Shown: positions 45,458-56,414 of the stretch, one piece after another
Layout: each line of letters starts with the position of its first letter
Numbering within the stretch: the stretch's first letter is position 1
NCBI GenBank assembly: GCA_026686845.1
Contig: JAIVEN010000021.1
Location: 24,570,001 to 24,634,000 of the forward strand
Source of the DNA: Adenanthera pavonina
Lineage: Eukaryota; Streptophyta; Magnoliopsida; Fabales; Fabaceae
Direction of reading: 5' to 3'
Length of the DNA: 64,000 nucleotides
Position numbers and translations under genes: made by a program
The notes under the pieces: generated by a model
Told to the model about the DNA's origin: nothing
The model's input: the letters and a program-made list of their open reading frames with translations, nothing else
Database searches by the model: none

Positions 45458-46584
45458 GTCTGAGGAGCAGTTTCTATTCAAATTTCCTACAATTTCACCT
45501 GCAGAATTAAGAATTAAAGTATAAATGCATATATAGTCAGTTTTAAGCTAATGGCATGACTTGTCAGAGTCATTTGAAAAAGCAAATCATTGGGAAATCT
45601 AAAGGGCAACTATTGGAGGCAACAAGAAATAAAGCAGATTTGCCCTTTTCTAAAACTTGAAGTTAACTGTGATTATGTGAATAGCACAACAAGAAGAAAT
45701 ATTATTCCTCGCAGAAGTTCCAGTTCCCATTAACAATATCCCCCCGTTTTTGTTATGCGAAATATACTTTTCCAAGCTTAAGAATCAAAACCCATGCAAT
45801 GCATAGTCACATCCTAAGCATTTGGTAGGTGTTAGATAACCATTCCCGTGCCTGCAATCAACTTCGACACCTTGACATCATATCGCAACCTTCATGACCA
45901 AGCAGTGAGTAATTCGATAAAGTGGTGAGCCTAATTCTCTCATCAACTCCAAATGACTTTGGTTTGAGAGTACGTGTTAGAGATATATACCATTCTCTGG
46001 CCTGAGAGGCTGCACCTGACAACTTAATCCTGCTTTAGAATAGCTATTTCCCAATAGTAGGTATTGGGTCACAGGTTAAAATCATCACTCCAAATTTGAA
46101 GAGTACATCACCTGTCCAATATCTTGAAGGGTAAAGTTCATAAATTTAAAGCAAAATACCGAATCAAATGGCTTCAAAGTACCAAGCTTGAAAATAACCT
46201 AGCCCGTTGTATTATAAGCCAAGCCCATAATCGTATTCTCCCAATTAGGAAAAAGAAAATCTTTCTGTTCTCTTTACTTTCAATCAAATCTCAAGAAAAT
46301 TCAAAACCGAGAACCTATTTCACATTATACCTTTCTTCAGACCGGTATGCAACCAGGCAGAGCCCAAGCAGCGAAAAGAGAGCCGAATGTGAATCCCTCA
46401 TGGTGAGACTTAACACATTCAGAAGTGCAATGGGGCGTGGCGTCCCAGATCATTGCTCGAACAAGAAAGTTGTTTTGGTCTACGGCGCTAAAGCTTGCTC
46501 GGCAGTCAAGAGGCTACAGAATTTAGAGTCACTGTGATTGAAAGTACAATAGGCTTTTAAAATCTTGTTCGGCGCGAAACTCTT
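45458..46584. other. 5' UTR and probable promoter side of DRM3
   Basis: The first coding exon extends as 5' UTR to 45498, where a CTGCAG acceptor implies an upstream leader exon. A candidate donor on the minus strand, GAAGAAAG|GTATAATG, lies at about 46331, which would put the leader exon at roughly 46331-46530. The plus-strand frame at 46124-46537 overlaps this and is probably chance. Confidence 0.35.
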
Positions 46585-46779
46585 ATTGGCTGGAGCTTTC
46601 CCTGGAAAGATTGGTTCAAATGTCACACAGATGGAGCTGTTAGATCCGGGGGTTTATGTGGAGTTATACGTGATGCACCGAGTAGATGGGTGCAGGGCTT
46701 TGTGCGGAATTTGGGTAAACGGGTAGGGAAGGCGTTCTTTCCAATAGAGTGCCAGAGTGGGTTCGAGATCTGTACTTAA
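46585..46779 (+). pseudogene. Plant LINE RNase H domain fragment
   Basis: The frame reads FKCHTDGAVRSGGLCGVIRD followed by APSRWVQGFVRNLG. This is the start of the RNase H (RVT_3) domain found at the end of plant L1 LINEs, with the first catalytic Asp in the TDGA box. It ends at TAA after 65 codons and nothing else of the element is nearby. It lies just outside the probable 5' end of DRM3. Confidence 0.75.
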
Positions 46780-47805
46780 GAAGGGAATGGAGAGTTAAAG
46801 TCAGCCATAGGGAATAGAGTTGCTAAATGCTATGGTTTGTTCTGTTGATGAATGATTTTACTGGGCGTCGCTTCGCTTCCTACGTATGGAGCTTCTTAGG
46901 CTGTTAAGCCACCATTCTTCGCCGGAAATAAGAAAAGAAACGAAGAAAAAGGGGTCGTTTCTCGACGTGGTTTCATTTCTTTATAGGAATTATTTGGGTG
47001 CGGGATGCGGGCCCCACTCCTTCTGGCAGTCAATACTCAGTAGGGATAACTCGCATTTAGTTCTTGCGCTGAGCTACACGTGGCTCGATCTCGACTCATG
47101 AAGAACGATTTGCTTATGAGTTAGAAGTTCGTTGACCTTATTCTTGAGTACAAAATGAATATTTGTGAGGGGGGAAATTGAAGAATTGATTTTTTAGAAT
47201 AGTTTTTAATTTTTAAAAATGAAAAAATAAAACAATTTATTTGATAAATCTGTTTTTATAAACTATTCTAAAAAATAGAATAATAAAAAAATAAAATATT
47301 TAAAATATTTTTAAAATATTCTATAGTTTTTATTTTGAAAAACACAAAAAAAAATAAAAAATACTTACCTGATAAAATTATAAATTTTGAATAATTTATT
47401 TAATATTTACTAGTTATAAGTTTGATAATAATTATTTAAACAGATTTTTTTATTTTTTTATTTCTGATACTTGTTATAAAAAACAGTTTTTCAAAATAAT
47501 TTTAAAAATAATAAAATAGAAAACAAAACAAACCCTGATTTTCCTTTAAAAGTAAAAGAAGAGAATCCTACAACTAACCCTTATTTTACGTTTAACATCA
47601 AGGAATTTGTTTTATTTTCGTTTCTAGATAGTCAATGACTTGGAAATCAAATTTATTTTATATACACAAGTCCCAACAGAAGGACAGTGCTTAGTTAGTT
47701 CAGACGCTTCGACCTTCCTGGAGGTTCAAGTTAATAAGGTGACTACAACCTGAAGGAGCATAATCAAACACGAGCAAACCATCTGAAGACCATGGGCATA
47801 CTTTT
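46780..47805. other. AT-rich intergenic DNA
   Basis: The stretch 47160-47550 is very AT-rich, with repeated TTTTTAAAA-type runs and hairpin potential, possibly a decayed MITE. No gene was seen. Confidence 0.4.
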
Positions 47806-48045
47806 TTGGTCAGATCCAATCAGCAATCTCGAGCGCATCTCTCTGCACATGATAGAGGTCACTTAACAGTTCAGCAACAGGAGAGTGATTTCGCAAATCC
47901 CATCAACGAAGGGATGATAAGGATTAGACCTCCTTTTGTATTCTATGCTTCACTTGAGCCTGTATCCATGATGTCATTTCTTGGTTCTACTGACATGCTT
48001 GGTTGTGATATTTTGTTCCTCACCCTTCTCAGAACATCACTATAA
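47806..48045 (+). other. Unrecognised open frame with exon-like composition
   Basis: A 79-codon frame preceded by an acceptor-like TTTTTTGGTCAG contains SAHDRGHLTVQQQESDFANP and then INEGMIRIRPPFVFYASLEP. The composition looks protein-like (QQQESD, repeated Pro, Arg-rich), but I recognise no family and no further exons join it. It could be an exon remnant or chance. Confidence 0.25.
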
Positions 48046-48785
48046 TCTTGGAAATCTCTTTTTTTCTTATACATATAATCTTAGAAATTTCTATTTACAG
48101 TCATCAGAATAAATTAAGTAATGAACGTGGAAACTACAATATATGCTAGATCCCATAGAATATGAATAGCACCAAGTTGAATAAACATTTAAAAGGGGGA
48201 AAAAACACTGTTAAATTCTTTAGTGTAAATATCTCCTTCGTTACATTCCGTCATCTTAAGCAAATCAATGTGAGGTAAATTTAGGGAATAAACAGAATGA
48301 TAATCTTGCAAATAGTAAGCACGGAGAAGCAAGTTACAGAAAGTTCAAACATACTTAGTATGGCTTGGATGAAACTGCGACAAAAAGAAAAAAAATAAAT
48401 TCCTTGTATTTGACTGCGGGAAGGACAAACGCAAAAGAGGTTTCCGCTATTTCAAACTCGCTTTCAGAGGCAAGGCCACCATGAGCACAGCTTACAAGCC
48501 CTTAACATCAAAATGACGCCCTCGAACGTAGCACTGGCGGGAACTGAACCAGAGAAAGGAGACAGAGCACTCTAAAAGATGGAGAAGAAAAAACAACTTT
48601 TCTTTTTTTGGCAAAGTATTTCCCAACACGTGTTTTTTTTTTGGGGGCAAAGTATTTCCCGTCACTTTTTAGCAAAATATTTCCCAAGACTTTCTGGCGA
48701 AGTATTTCCCAACACTTGTTAAGTATCAATCAGGCAGACCTTAATTCATCTTTCACCAAAGGAATACCAACATTATTGGCCAACA
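48046..48785. other. 3' flank of the YTH gene
   Basis: The YTH mRNA's 3' UTR should lie here on the minus strand. From 48590 to 48720 there is a short tandem repeat of GGCAAAGTATTTCCC-like units (about four copies). Confidence 0.5.
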
Positions 48786-51700
48786 TTAACGTTGAGATGC
48801 ATTCTTAACAGAAGCTCCTCCTTTATCTGGTTGTAATGCTCTTGGATCAAGTGGGATACTCCCAACCTTCAAAATCCCAGAAGACCCAGCATATCCGTTG
48901 ACTTTGACTTGCATTGAGCCGACTGTGAGAACATCAATTGGTTCTTTGTTAGCAGCATCAACCGAAGATGGTTTAGGCTCAACCTGTTTTGGGGTAATAG
49001 TGACTGAGCCAATCTTCAATGTTGAGGAAATATCTTCACTGTCAACTGCAATCTTATCAGCCTTGTCATCCCCAGAATGTGTGCTGGAAACATCAGGCTG
49101 GCCAGGGCTACAATTTGAAGTCTGATTTAAGCCGTCTGAATCATTAATTAGCTTAGAAATCTTGTCATCTCTGCCTGCAGGTGTCTCAACAACATAATTT
49201 AACTTCCGGGGTGGTTCCAATGTTGGCATGAATAATGAACTTTCAAAACTCTTTATTAGCAATTTGGCTTTTTCTTCCCGCATGATCTTCTGACGATTCT
49301 CATAGTACATAAAGTCATCAAGTAAAGATGTCTTCAAATTATGATTTTTGAATATCTTAAGCATTTCCAGACCTTTCTTATACATTATCTGCACAGAAAC
49401 GGATACATTTTGTAGTCAAAATAGTGACAAATAAAAATGAGAACTAATAAAGATCTCCAACACTTGTCTTGTTCAAACAAAGCCAAGATATGACCTTAGA
49501 CTGGAACTGAAAACAAGCACAGAAAGTAAATATTAGAGTGACAGATATTGTACCAGATTAGGAATGAAATAGCACATACTATGAATTGATTTCTTTTCTT
49601 ATACGAACAGCTATAAGTTTATTAAGAGAATTTTTTTGGTACTTTAAGGTTTTCAAAACCCTAAAAAAAAAAACAGAAAAAAAAAAGCAACAGGACCAGT
49701 CCAGTCACAGATAATCATCCTTATCATAAGGATGCCAAATTGCATCAGGAAGTAACACTAATAAATTGCAACAAACTTTACATGCAAAAATACAGAACAG
49801 ACACAGACAGGTTCAACAAACTGGAAACATCACAGTTAAATATAACTGAAATAGCCAATTCCACATTGCTTTGTAGAAGAAACTGCTGATAAAAAGGTTC
49901 TATACCTCTTGTGTGTCTCTACTATTAGTCACTGGCTTGTTCTCATTGTTCTCAAGTATAATGTGCCTAAAATTTGCATTTGGCAAATCTTTAATGATGT
50001 GCCACTTCACAGGGAAGCTGCCACTCCATTTATCCTGCTGCCAAAAGTCCATATCCTTATTAAAGTCAACTGGACCTACCATCTCTGCAACACCACAGAA
50101 TTGTCCACTCGCATTAACCTGCATCAACAAATAATTAACCATGAGGATGGCAAAAGAAGGGACAGACTTGCACAATACAAAAATTATTGAGAGGGAGGGA
50201 GAGAGACAAATAGAACTGCAACACATTGAATATATCAGCATAGTGATAACTCACAGAAAAAAATAAAAAAATAGGACAGCCTCCAGGTTTTCCTGCCGCT
50301 ATTTTCTTTGCATCTTCATAAACACTCTCCAGTTTCTTGTTTCCATGAGGTGTAGATGACCAAACATTATATTTGATACTTTTGTGCACATCATCCTCGC
50401 TGTATGACTTTATGACAAAGAACTTAGCATTCTCATAGTCAAGAAGAAAATCATCTTTGTTGTACTGATCCGTATAAATGACAATATTCCCCTGTGCATT
50501 ACTGTCTCCTGCCTTGGTCGTATAGGCTTTCACAGATAACTGATGCTTTGATCTATTGATTCTAGGGCCTCGATTTTGTTCACCCAACACATCAGAACTT
50601 CCATTTACATCACTTGGCACTTTGCTAATGTGAATCTTCGGTCTAAATTTACCAACTGCAGACTGCCCATTAGTACTAGAACCAAAGTCAGAAGATCCAG
50701 TATTGGTAGGAAGAGCTACTTTCAACTGATTATGATGAGACAAAGCATTCTCATTTGGAATATTATCTACAGACTGGATTGAGGCACCAGCACCTCTGGC
50801 CTACAAAACAAAAGGCAAATATAACCATGAAAGAACTCATCAAGGAAATTCTGAAATTTTAAAGAGCAAGGTATCAGAGGTAGTCATAAAGCAAAAGGCA
50901 GCCCTAAGTTGGCAGACCTCTAAAACGCCTTAGGCAAGAGGTACTACAAAGGTGCACACCCAAGTGAAACAAGGCAACACAGTAAGGAAAAATATGCTAT
51001 ATAAAAAAAAAAATAGATGAATGAAAACTAGGAGAAACATTTAACATATAAATTAATTATTCAAACATTATAGTCATCAGATGCATTAATTAAGTCACAA
51101 ATATTACTACTCACTAGTAATAATCACTAAGTCATGATTCATAATAATATTAAAAGCACTCATAAAGTCATTATTTAAGACATATGTCAAAATGTAAAGT
51201 TAACTAAATGCAGGAGGCTGTGGTACCTTGTGTGTGGCTTCATTTTATTGTGTTTTGTTTGCAAAACCAAAAAAAGGTAATAGCCTAAATAATATTTTAA
51301 AATAAGAATAACTATTTTGCCTTATTCTTAAATAAAATCTCTATGGCTACATTGCTCCTCTGAGATTAGGTTTTGTAGTTTCCAAATTTATCCTACCATT
51401 ATTTTTAAATCTATGGGCAAAATCTTCTTTTTAAGTCTAAAAGAGCTCCTCTGAAAGGGCAGATAAAAGCGCCAACGGAGCTCGCTTCGCAGCACCTAGT
51501 TAAGTTAGCACCCCTCATGTTGTGAGAGGTGCTAGCCTTGAATAGCACTTTATACAGACAACATACATCATGAACAAGGAAGTTCAAAAGATCTTTATAG
51601 AGGAGACCTCTAAGACCACCATCCAACATGCATAAAGCCATCCCCACTAAATATTCATATCCAGGAGAAAAAAATAAAAAGCAGTTTTTGACAATCTTGA

Positions 51701-52850
51701 ACTGTAACAATAGGAAAGAATTTGACCATCCCTTCAATATTAATGGAATACCTAAACTTGTAACCAACAGCAAGAGAAATTCCTACCTGATGAACAGGTG
51801 AAGAAGCTAAGTTGAGAAAACCGCCACCAGAAACACTTCCATGTGTCACAGCTTGCTTCCCACCAGCATTAGCTCTTGGGCCTTCTGAAATCCTGGTCAA
51901 GGAACTTGTCTGATCTGGTAAATATTTTGAGGAGTTCCTACTAAAGGAGCCAGAAGCTGAATTGAACTTATGTTTCAAACCTCTTCCGTCAGATCTACTG
52001 ACAGAAGCACCAATGTCAAACAAGGAATCAACAGAACTATCTGGAAAAATGTCCGGTTGGACAACAAGAGGAATGTAAGCAGGTGAAGAAACAGGGTTTT
52101 GATAATTGGGGATGGTGTAATACTGATGCGCCCCTCCAAACGGGCCATCAACTCCTATCATAGCACCAGGAATGTAAGGATTGTAAGGATTGTATGGAGA
52201 CTGTGCATATCCATAGCTAGGTGTATAATATACATAAGGCATACTTTCATTTTGAGCACCCTGTAGCAGAAACAGAAGCATTGAGATCAGCTGCTAAGCC
52301 AAAATACTATTTATAAGGCCATGGATTGTTTGAGGAGGGGGTGAGAGAAGGAGAGAGGAAACACACTCACCGTATACTGGACATCTGGACCATCTACACC
52401 AAAAATCCTATGGTGGTCCTCCCATTCCCCGGGTGGTTCAAATCCTAACAATAACAAATAAACATATAACATGCATATAAAGATACTATCACAATATCAA
52501 CCCAAAAGCACCAATATAAGAGCTATTAATTACCTGTACAGTAGTACCCATAATTGGTGGCAGTAGGGTAATACATGTTCTGATCAACAACAAACTCAGG
52601 GACTCCTTCGTTGTACATGACTTCAGATTGTTTAAGATTTGGGCTTCTCAAATGTGAGTTTAAAACAGCACCTTCAATCTAAAAGTAAAGTAATAAAACA
52701 TTACAAACAAAACGCTTAGGTTAACCAGAATGTCAAATTATTTCAGCAAACGTCATACAGCAAAGATCATAGAACATATGTTACAAGAACTAAAAGACTC
52801 ACCAAGTAAGAATCTGGGTTTCTAGTTTCAGAAACATCATAGATTTCCAT
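48786..52850 (-). CDS. YTH-domain m6A reader, ECT type
   Basis: It binds N6-methyladenosine in mRNA in the cytoplasm and affects mRNA fate and growth. Coding exons in transcript order are 52803-52850, 52534-52678, 52371-52444, 51787-52260, 50255-50800, 49906-50118 and 48786-49388. All are GT..AG and sum to 2103 nt, or 700 residues. The start is the first ATG after the acceptor ending the 5'-UTR intron (exon edge 52867). The N-terminal half is a low-complexity Tyr/Pro/Asn/Ser region (GFEPPGEWEDHH; YAQSPYNPYNPYIPG), typical of ECT proteins. The YTH domain spans about 355-500 (KFFVIKSYSEDD ... NKPVTNSRDTQE). The aromatic cage is complete: Trp394 (KYNVW), Trp455 and Trp460 (FWQQDKW). The C-terminal 200 residues are charged and probably disordered, with repeated K(I/V)GS(V/I) motifs. 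ECT paralogue not assigned. Confidence 0.97.
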
Positions 52851-52867
52851 ATCAAAAACTGCCACCA

Positions 52868-53780
52868 CTGCATAAAGCAATAAAAAAAAGGAATAATCTC
52901 ACCAAACAATTCCAAAAAAGGAAAAGAAAGAAAAAGAAATCACATGCTATACCATGTAAATAAAAAATGAACAGTGGAATGTCCTTTGATTGATATCAGG
53001 AAATGCAACAAGAGTAAGAGATATTTTCAAAAAACTGAACAGCAAAACCAACTCAATGATGCTCTCAAGAAGAGATAAGCGGAAAAACAAACTGAACCAA
53101 AGATAAGAACTAAACCGTCCTACTCGGCAGGCTACAATAAATAACACGTGGAACAAGTATTAACACCATTCGTCAAATCTCAAGTTACCTTCCAACACCA
53201 AAATCACTATTTTTTATTAGACACAAAACCCTTCAACGGAAACCGCTGAAAACCCAAATATCGAAGTTCTTCGACCTACAAATCGGAAAAAAGCTCAGTG
53301 GCTTACTAACTAAAAACCAATTTTGAAGCAAAAAGATAAAAATCTAGCCATTAAACCTAGGAAACAAACATTTTTACCCTCAAATGCGCTAGTGCAAGAA
53401 CACAGAACGAAGTAAATGACTCAAAACCCCAGAATAAGACCTCTTTAATGACTTCACATTCGAGAAGCGAAACTTAAATCCACCAAATACAACGAATGAA
53501 TAAACAAACACGGAGAAAAGGTGAAGCGAGGAATTACACGCAGAGAAGAAAAAACAAATCGAATCAAGCCATGGTTGGCACGGAACGTTCCCGCAGGTTG
53601 GAATTGAGGGCTCCAAGCAGCGAAGGAGGTTCCTGCAACATCTTACTGGCAAAGCAGAGATGCCTAAGAAACCCTAACCATCAATTGAAACGACGGAGCC
53701 TTTGGCGGTTCGGGTTTGTGTAAGAAAACAGGAGAGTGTTGGGGAGAGAGGGAGGGAGAGAGGAGGAAAGAGACGCGCAA
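52868..53780 (-). promoter_or_regulatory. 5' UTR and promoter side of the YTH gene
   Basis: The untranslated part of the first coding exon ends at an ATGCAG acceptor at 52868. A leader exon is likely around 53560-53760, where the minus strand is C/T-rich (CTCTCCCTCCCTCTCTCCCC), like many plant 5' UTRs. No TATA box stands out. Confidence 0.4.
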
Positions 53781-54320
53781 ATAGAGATTCCTACAAATTT
53801 AAGATACGAAGCGTTTCGTGTCATTTTTAATATTGTCCAAGATTGCCGAAAATGGCCCTACGTTGTGTTGGATACAACAGAAACGCCACTTACTCGTTAA
53901 TTTAACAAATTCGAATGGGCGCACGGAAAACGCCAACGACAGCAAAACGGCGCCGCTTAGTCGCTTACCCCGCTAACTTAATACGCAAGATAGTAAGGCT
54001 TACGGTGACAGTCAAGGACTCCCAAAAGATGGCCAATGAACATTTTCCCAATTTAATTGATTTAAGCATATTGCCCTTCGAGACTCCACCGACAGTGTCA
54101 GTGAATACAACGAGTGGTGAGGGGTAACAGTTCTAGAGAGCATCCGCTGTCCAAATAGCCTCGCCTCTTTAAATTCTGCCCAAGTAGCCTGAAATGGGGG
54201 ATGATTCCTCGCTTTCTTTCCCAAACTATGAATTTGCACCCTTTTTTTTTTATCTAATTTTGGCGCTATTTTATCTTTACTCATTTTTTTGAGCCAGAAA
54301 CAAAAGGATATCTTCATTCA

Positions 54321-54354
<34 letters not shown>

Positions 54355-55099
54355 CTTACTATATTATATTCCGTCAATGGATAGCGGTTCAGAAAACGTA
54401 AATTATAGTACTATCTACTTCAATTGACAACTTAAAATAAACGGATAGTTTCCAAGAATTTTCCCAGGTGATTTGCTTGCAGAGGGGGCCAATTTATAAA
54501 AAAATAATATTTCAATAAAGAGTGTTTGGCTTAGCCAAAAATATATACCTTTACATTGCCATTGAATGAAATAAAATTAAGGGCGGTTTGATTTTCAATT
54601 TTGTAAAATTAAGTTAAAATAAATTAAATTTGTAAAAATAAAGTTTTAGATGAAATAAATTTGTTATAAGTCGTTATGTTTAGGTATTCTTTTTGAAAAA
54701 ATAAGTTTAACAAAAAAAAATTTTGGATGAAAAAAGTTAAAAGTATTTTTATATGTATAATATAAAATAAATTTGTTTTTCCTTTTTCAAAATTCACATT
54801 TTGTTAAAAGAAAAGAAATTTTTTTCTTCCTTTTTCAAAATTACAGTTTAACTTATTTTTTATTTTTAAAAAAAATAATTTATATTTAGTCAAATATATC
54901 TTCTTAGAAAATGATGATTGAAAATTATAATTTTTTTTTTCATAAAAATGAACCAACTAAACTTAGCGATGTGAACTATAAGCATTTTACTTGAAAACAT
55001 GTCCACAGCCGCTAAGCCACATGCGCTTTTACATTATAAAGGTGACCACAATTTTATTTATTAGTTTACTTTTTGATTAAAGACTCAAACAAAAGCAAC
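53781..55099. other. Intergenic DNA with an (ATT)n microsatellite
   Basis: A (TTA)n tract lies at 54324-54353. The remainder is AT-rich without a supported gene. Confidence 0.55.
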
Positions 55100-56414
55100 A
55101 AATCAACTAACAAACATACAAGACAAAGGAAGGATGATAAATAAAGTTGACCAAACTGGAGTTGCCTAGAATCTTCCACCATTCCTCAGGAACATTAGCC
55201 TTGACCATTGATCTACAAGTCTGAAAATTGGCTGTGAGAAGTTTAATGTCCTTTTTTAGAGAACATTGCTCCACCATGTTCTTCTTCATTAGCCAATGTC
55301 GGCCATCTCCTTTTCTGAAGCAGAAAATTACGGAATTCTGATAAAATGGTCCAAATTCTTGAAAAGATAAGATCCAGCTAATGCACTTTCTACATCAAGT
55401 ATGACTTTTCCCATCTCTTTGAAAGGATTAAGCTTCCACCATGAAAAATTGCTATTTTAAACTCCCAGCATTTGAGATTGTTTGCTGCTATCCGCTATCC
55501 GCCTTTTATTTCTATTAACATCGCAAAACACACACCAGTCTTCATTGTGCTCTCTTCTTGTTTCAATTGATCTTCTTGTGTCAGTTGTTCTATCGTTTAC
55601 TCCACTAATATGACTATTCGTATGCTTTGTAAATGCAATATTAGAGATTTGAAGTGTGGCTCTAATTCAATGTAAATGAACTAGAGGATCAGGATTGAAA
55701 TTCTCATGCTTCTTATTTCTAGCTTCCCAAATGTGAGAAGTGGTCAAAATGATAATTCTGTTTTCCATGGAATCCAGAGAATCATCCATGCTAAAAGATG
55801 TCAGAGCATCTATCATCCACGATTTGATATTAGAAGGAGAAATAAAATCTGACTTAAGTAGAAGACTAGTGGAAAACCAAAGAGCCCTTGCAAAGACACA
55901 TTGCAAGAAAAGGTGGTCCATAGTTTCCTCGTTGTTATCGCACCACACAAAATTATTAGTGGGAGTGAGATGATGTTTGAGTAGAATATCTGAAGTACGA
56001 ACCCCTTCATGAAGGATTTTCCAAGTTAGCAGCAACGTCTTCATAGGAAGACTAATTTTCCAAAACTGCATCCACTTTAGCCTTGTAGAAGCATCTGAAA
56101 AATTAGTTCTTGGCACTAAACATTTGTATCCATCTTTGGTAGGATAATTTCTATCACCACTAGCCTTCCAAATCAAATTATCCGGAGAATTTAAAATAGA
56201 AAAAGGCAATTGAATGATGGCAGTAGCTATATTTTCATCATATAGTCTAGAAACAGAAATGAGGTTCTCATTCCATTCTTGTTTGTCATGCAAAACAAGG
56301 TCTGATACTAACATGTTATCAGTATTTGGACCTGGTTGCATAGGCCACCATAATTGTTGGTTGAGTGAAATATTGTTACCTGTTCCACACTCCAAAATAA
56401 ATGAGAGGTAAATT
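55100..56414 (-). pseudogene. L1-type LINE, 3' part (zf-RVT and RNase H)
   Basis: This is the downstream half of a LINE on the minus strand. A long open frame (56395-55667) includes the zinc-binding reverse-transcriptase tail domain zf-RVT: FWKISLPMKTLLLTWKILHE, then NFVWCDNNEETMDHLFLQC with Cys-x-His-Cys ligands. A decayed RNase H follows to about 55110 (NEDWCVFCDVNRNKR). It belongs with 59848-61010; the hAT element separates them. Confidence 0.85.

Noticed and set aside
46124..46537. 137-codon plus-strand frame
   Set aside because: It overlaps the probable leader exon and promoter of DRM3 on the other strand. The sequence is Lys/Ser-rich without any recognisable motif.
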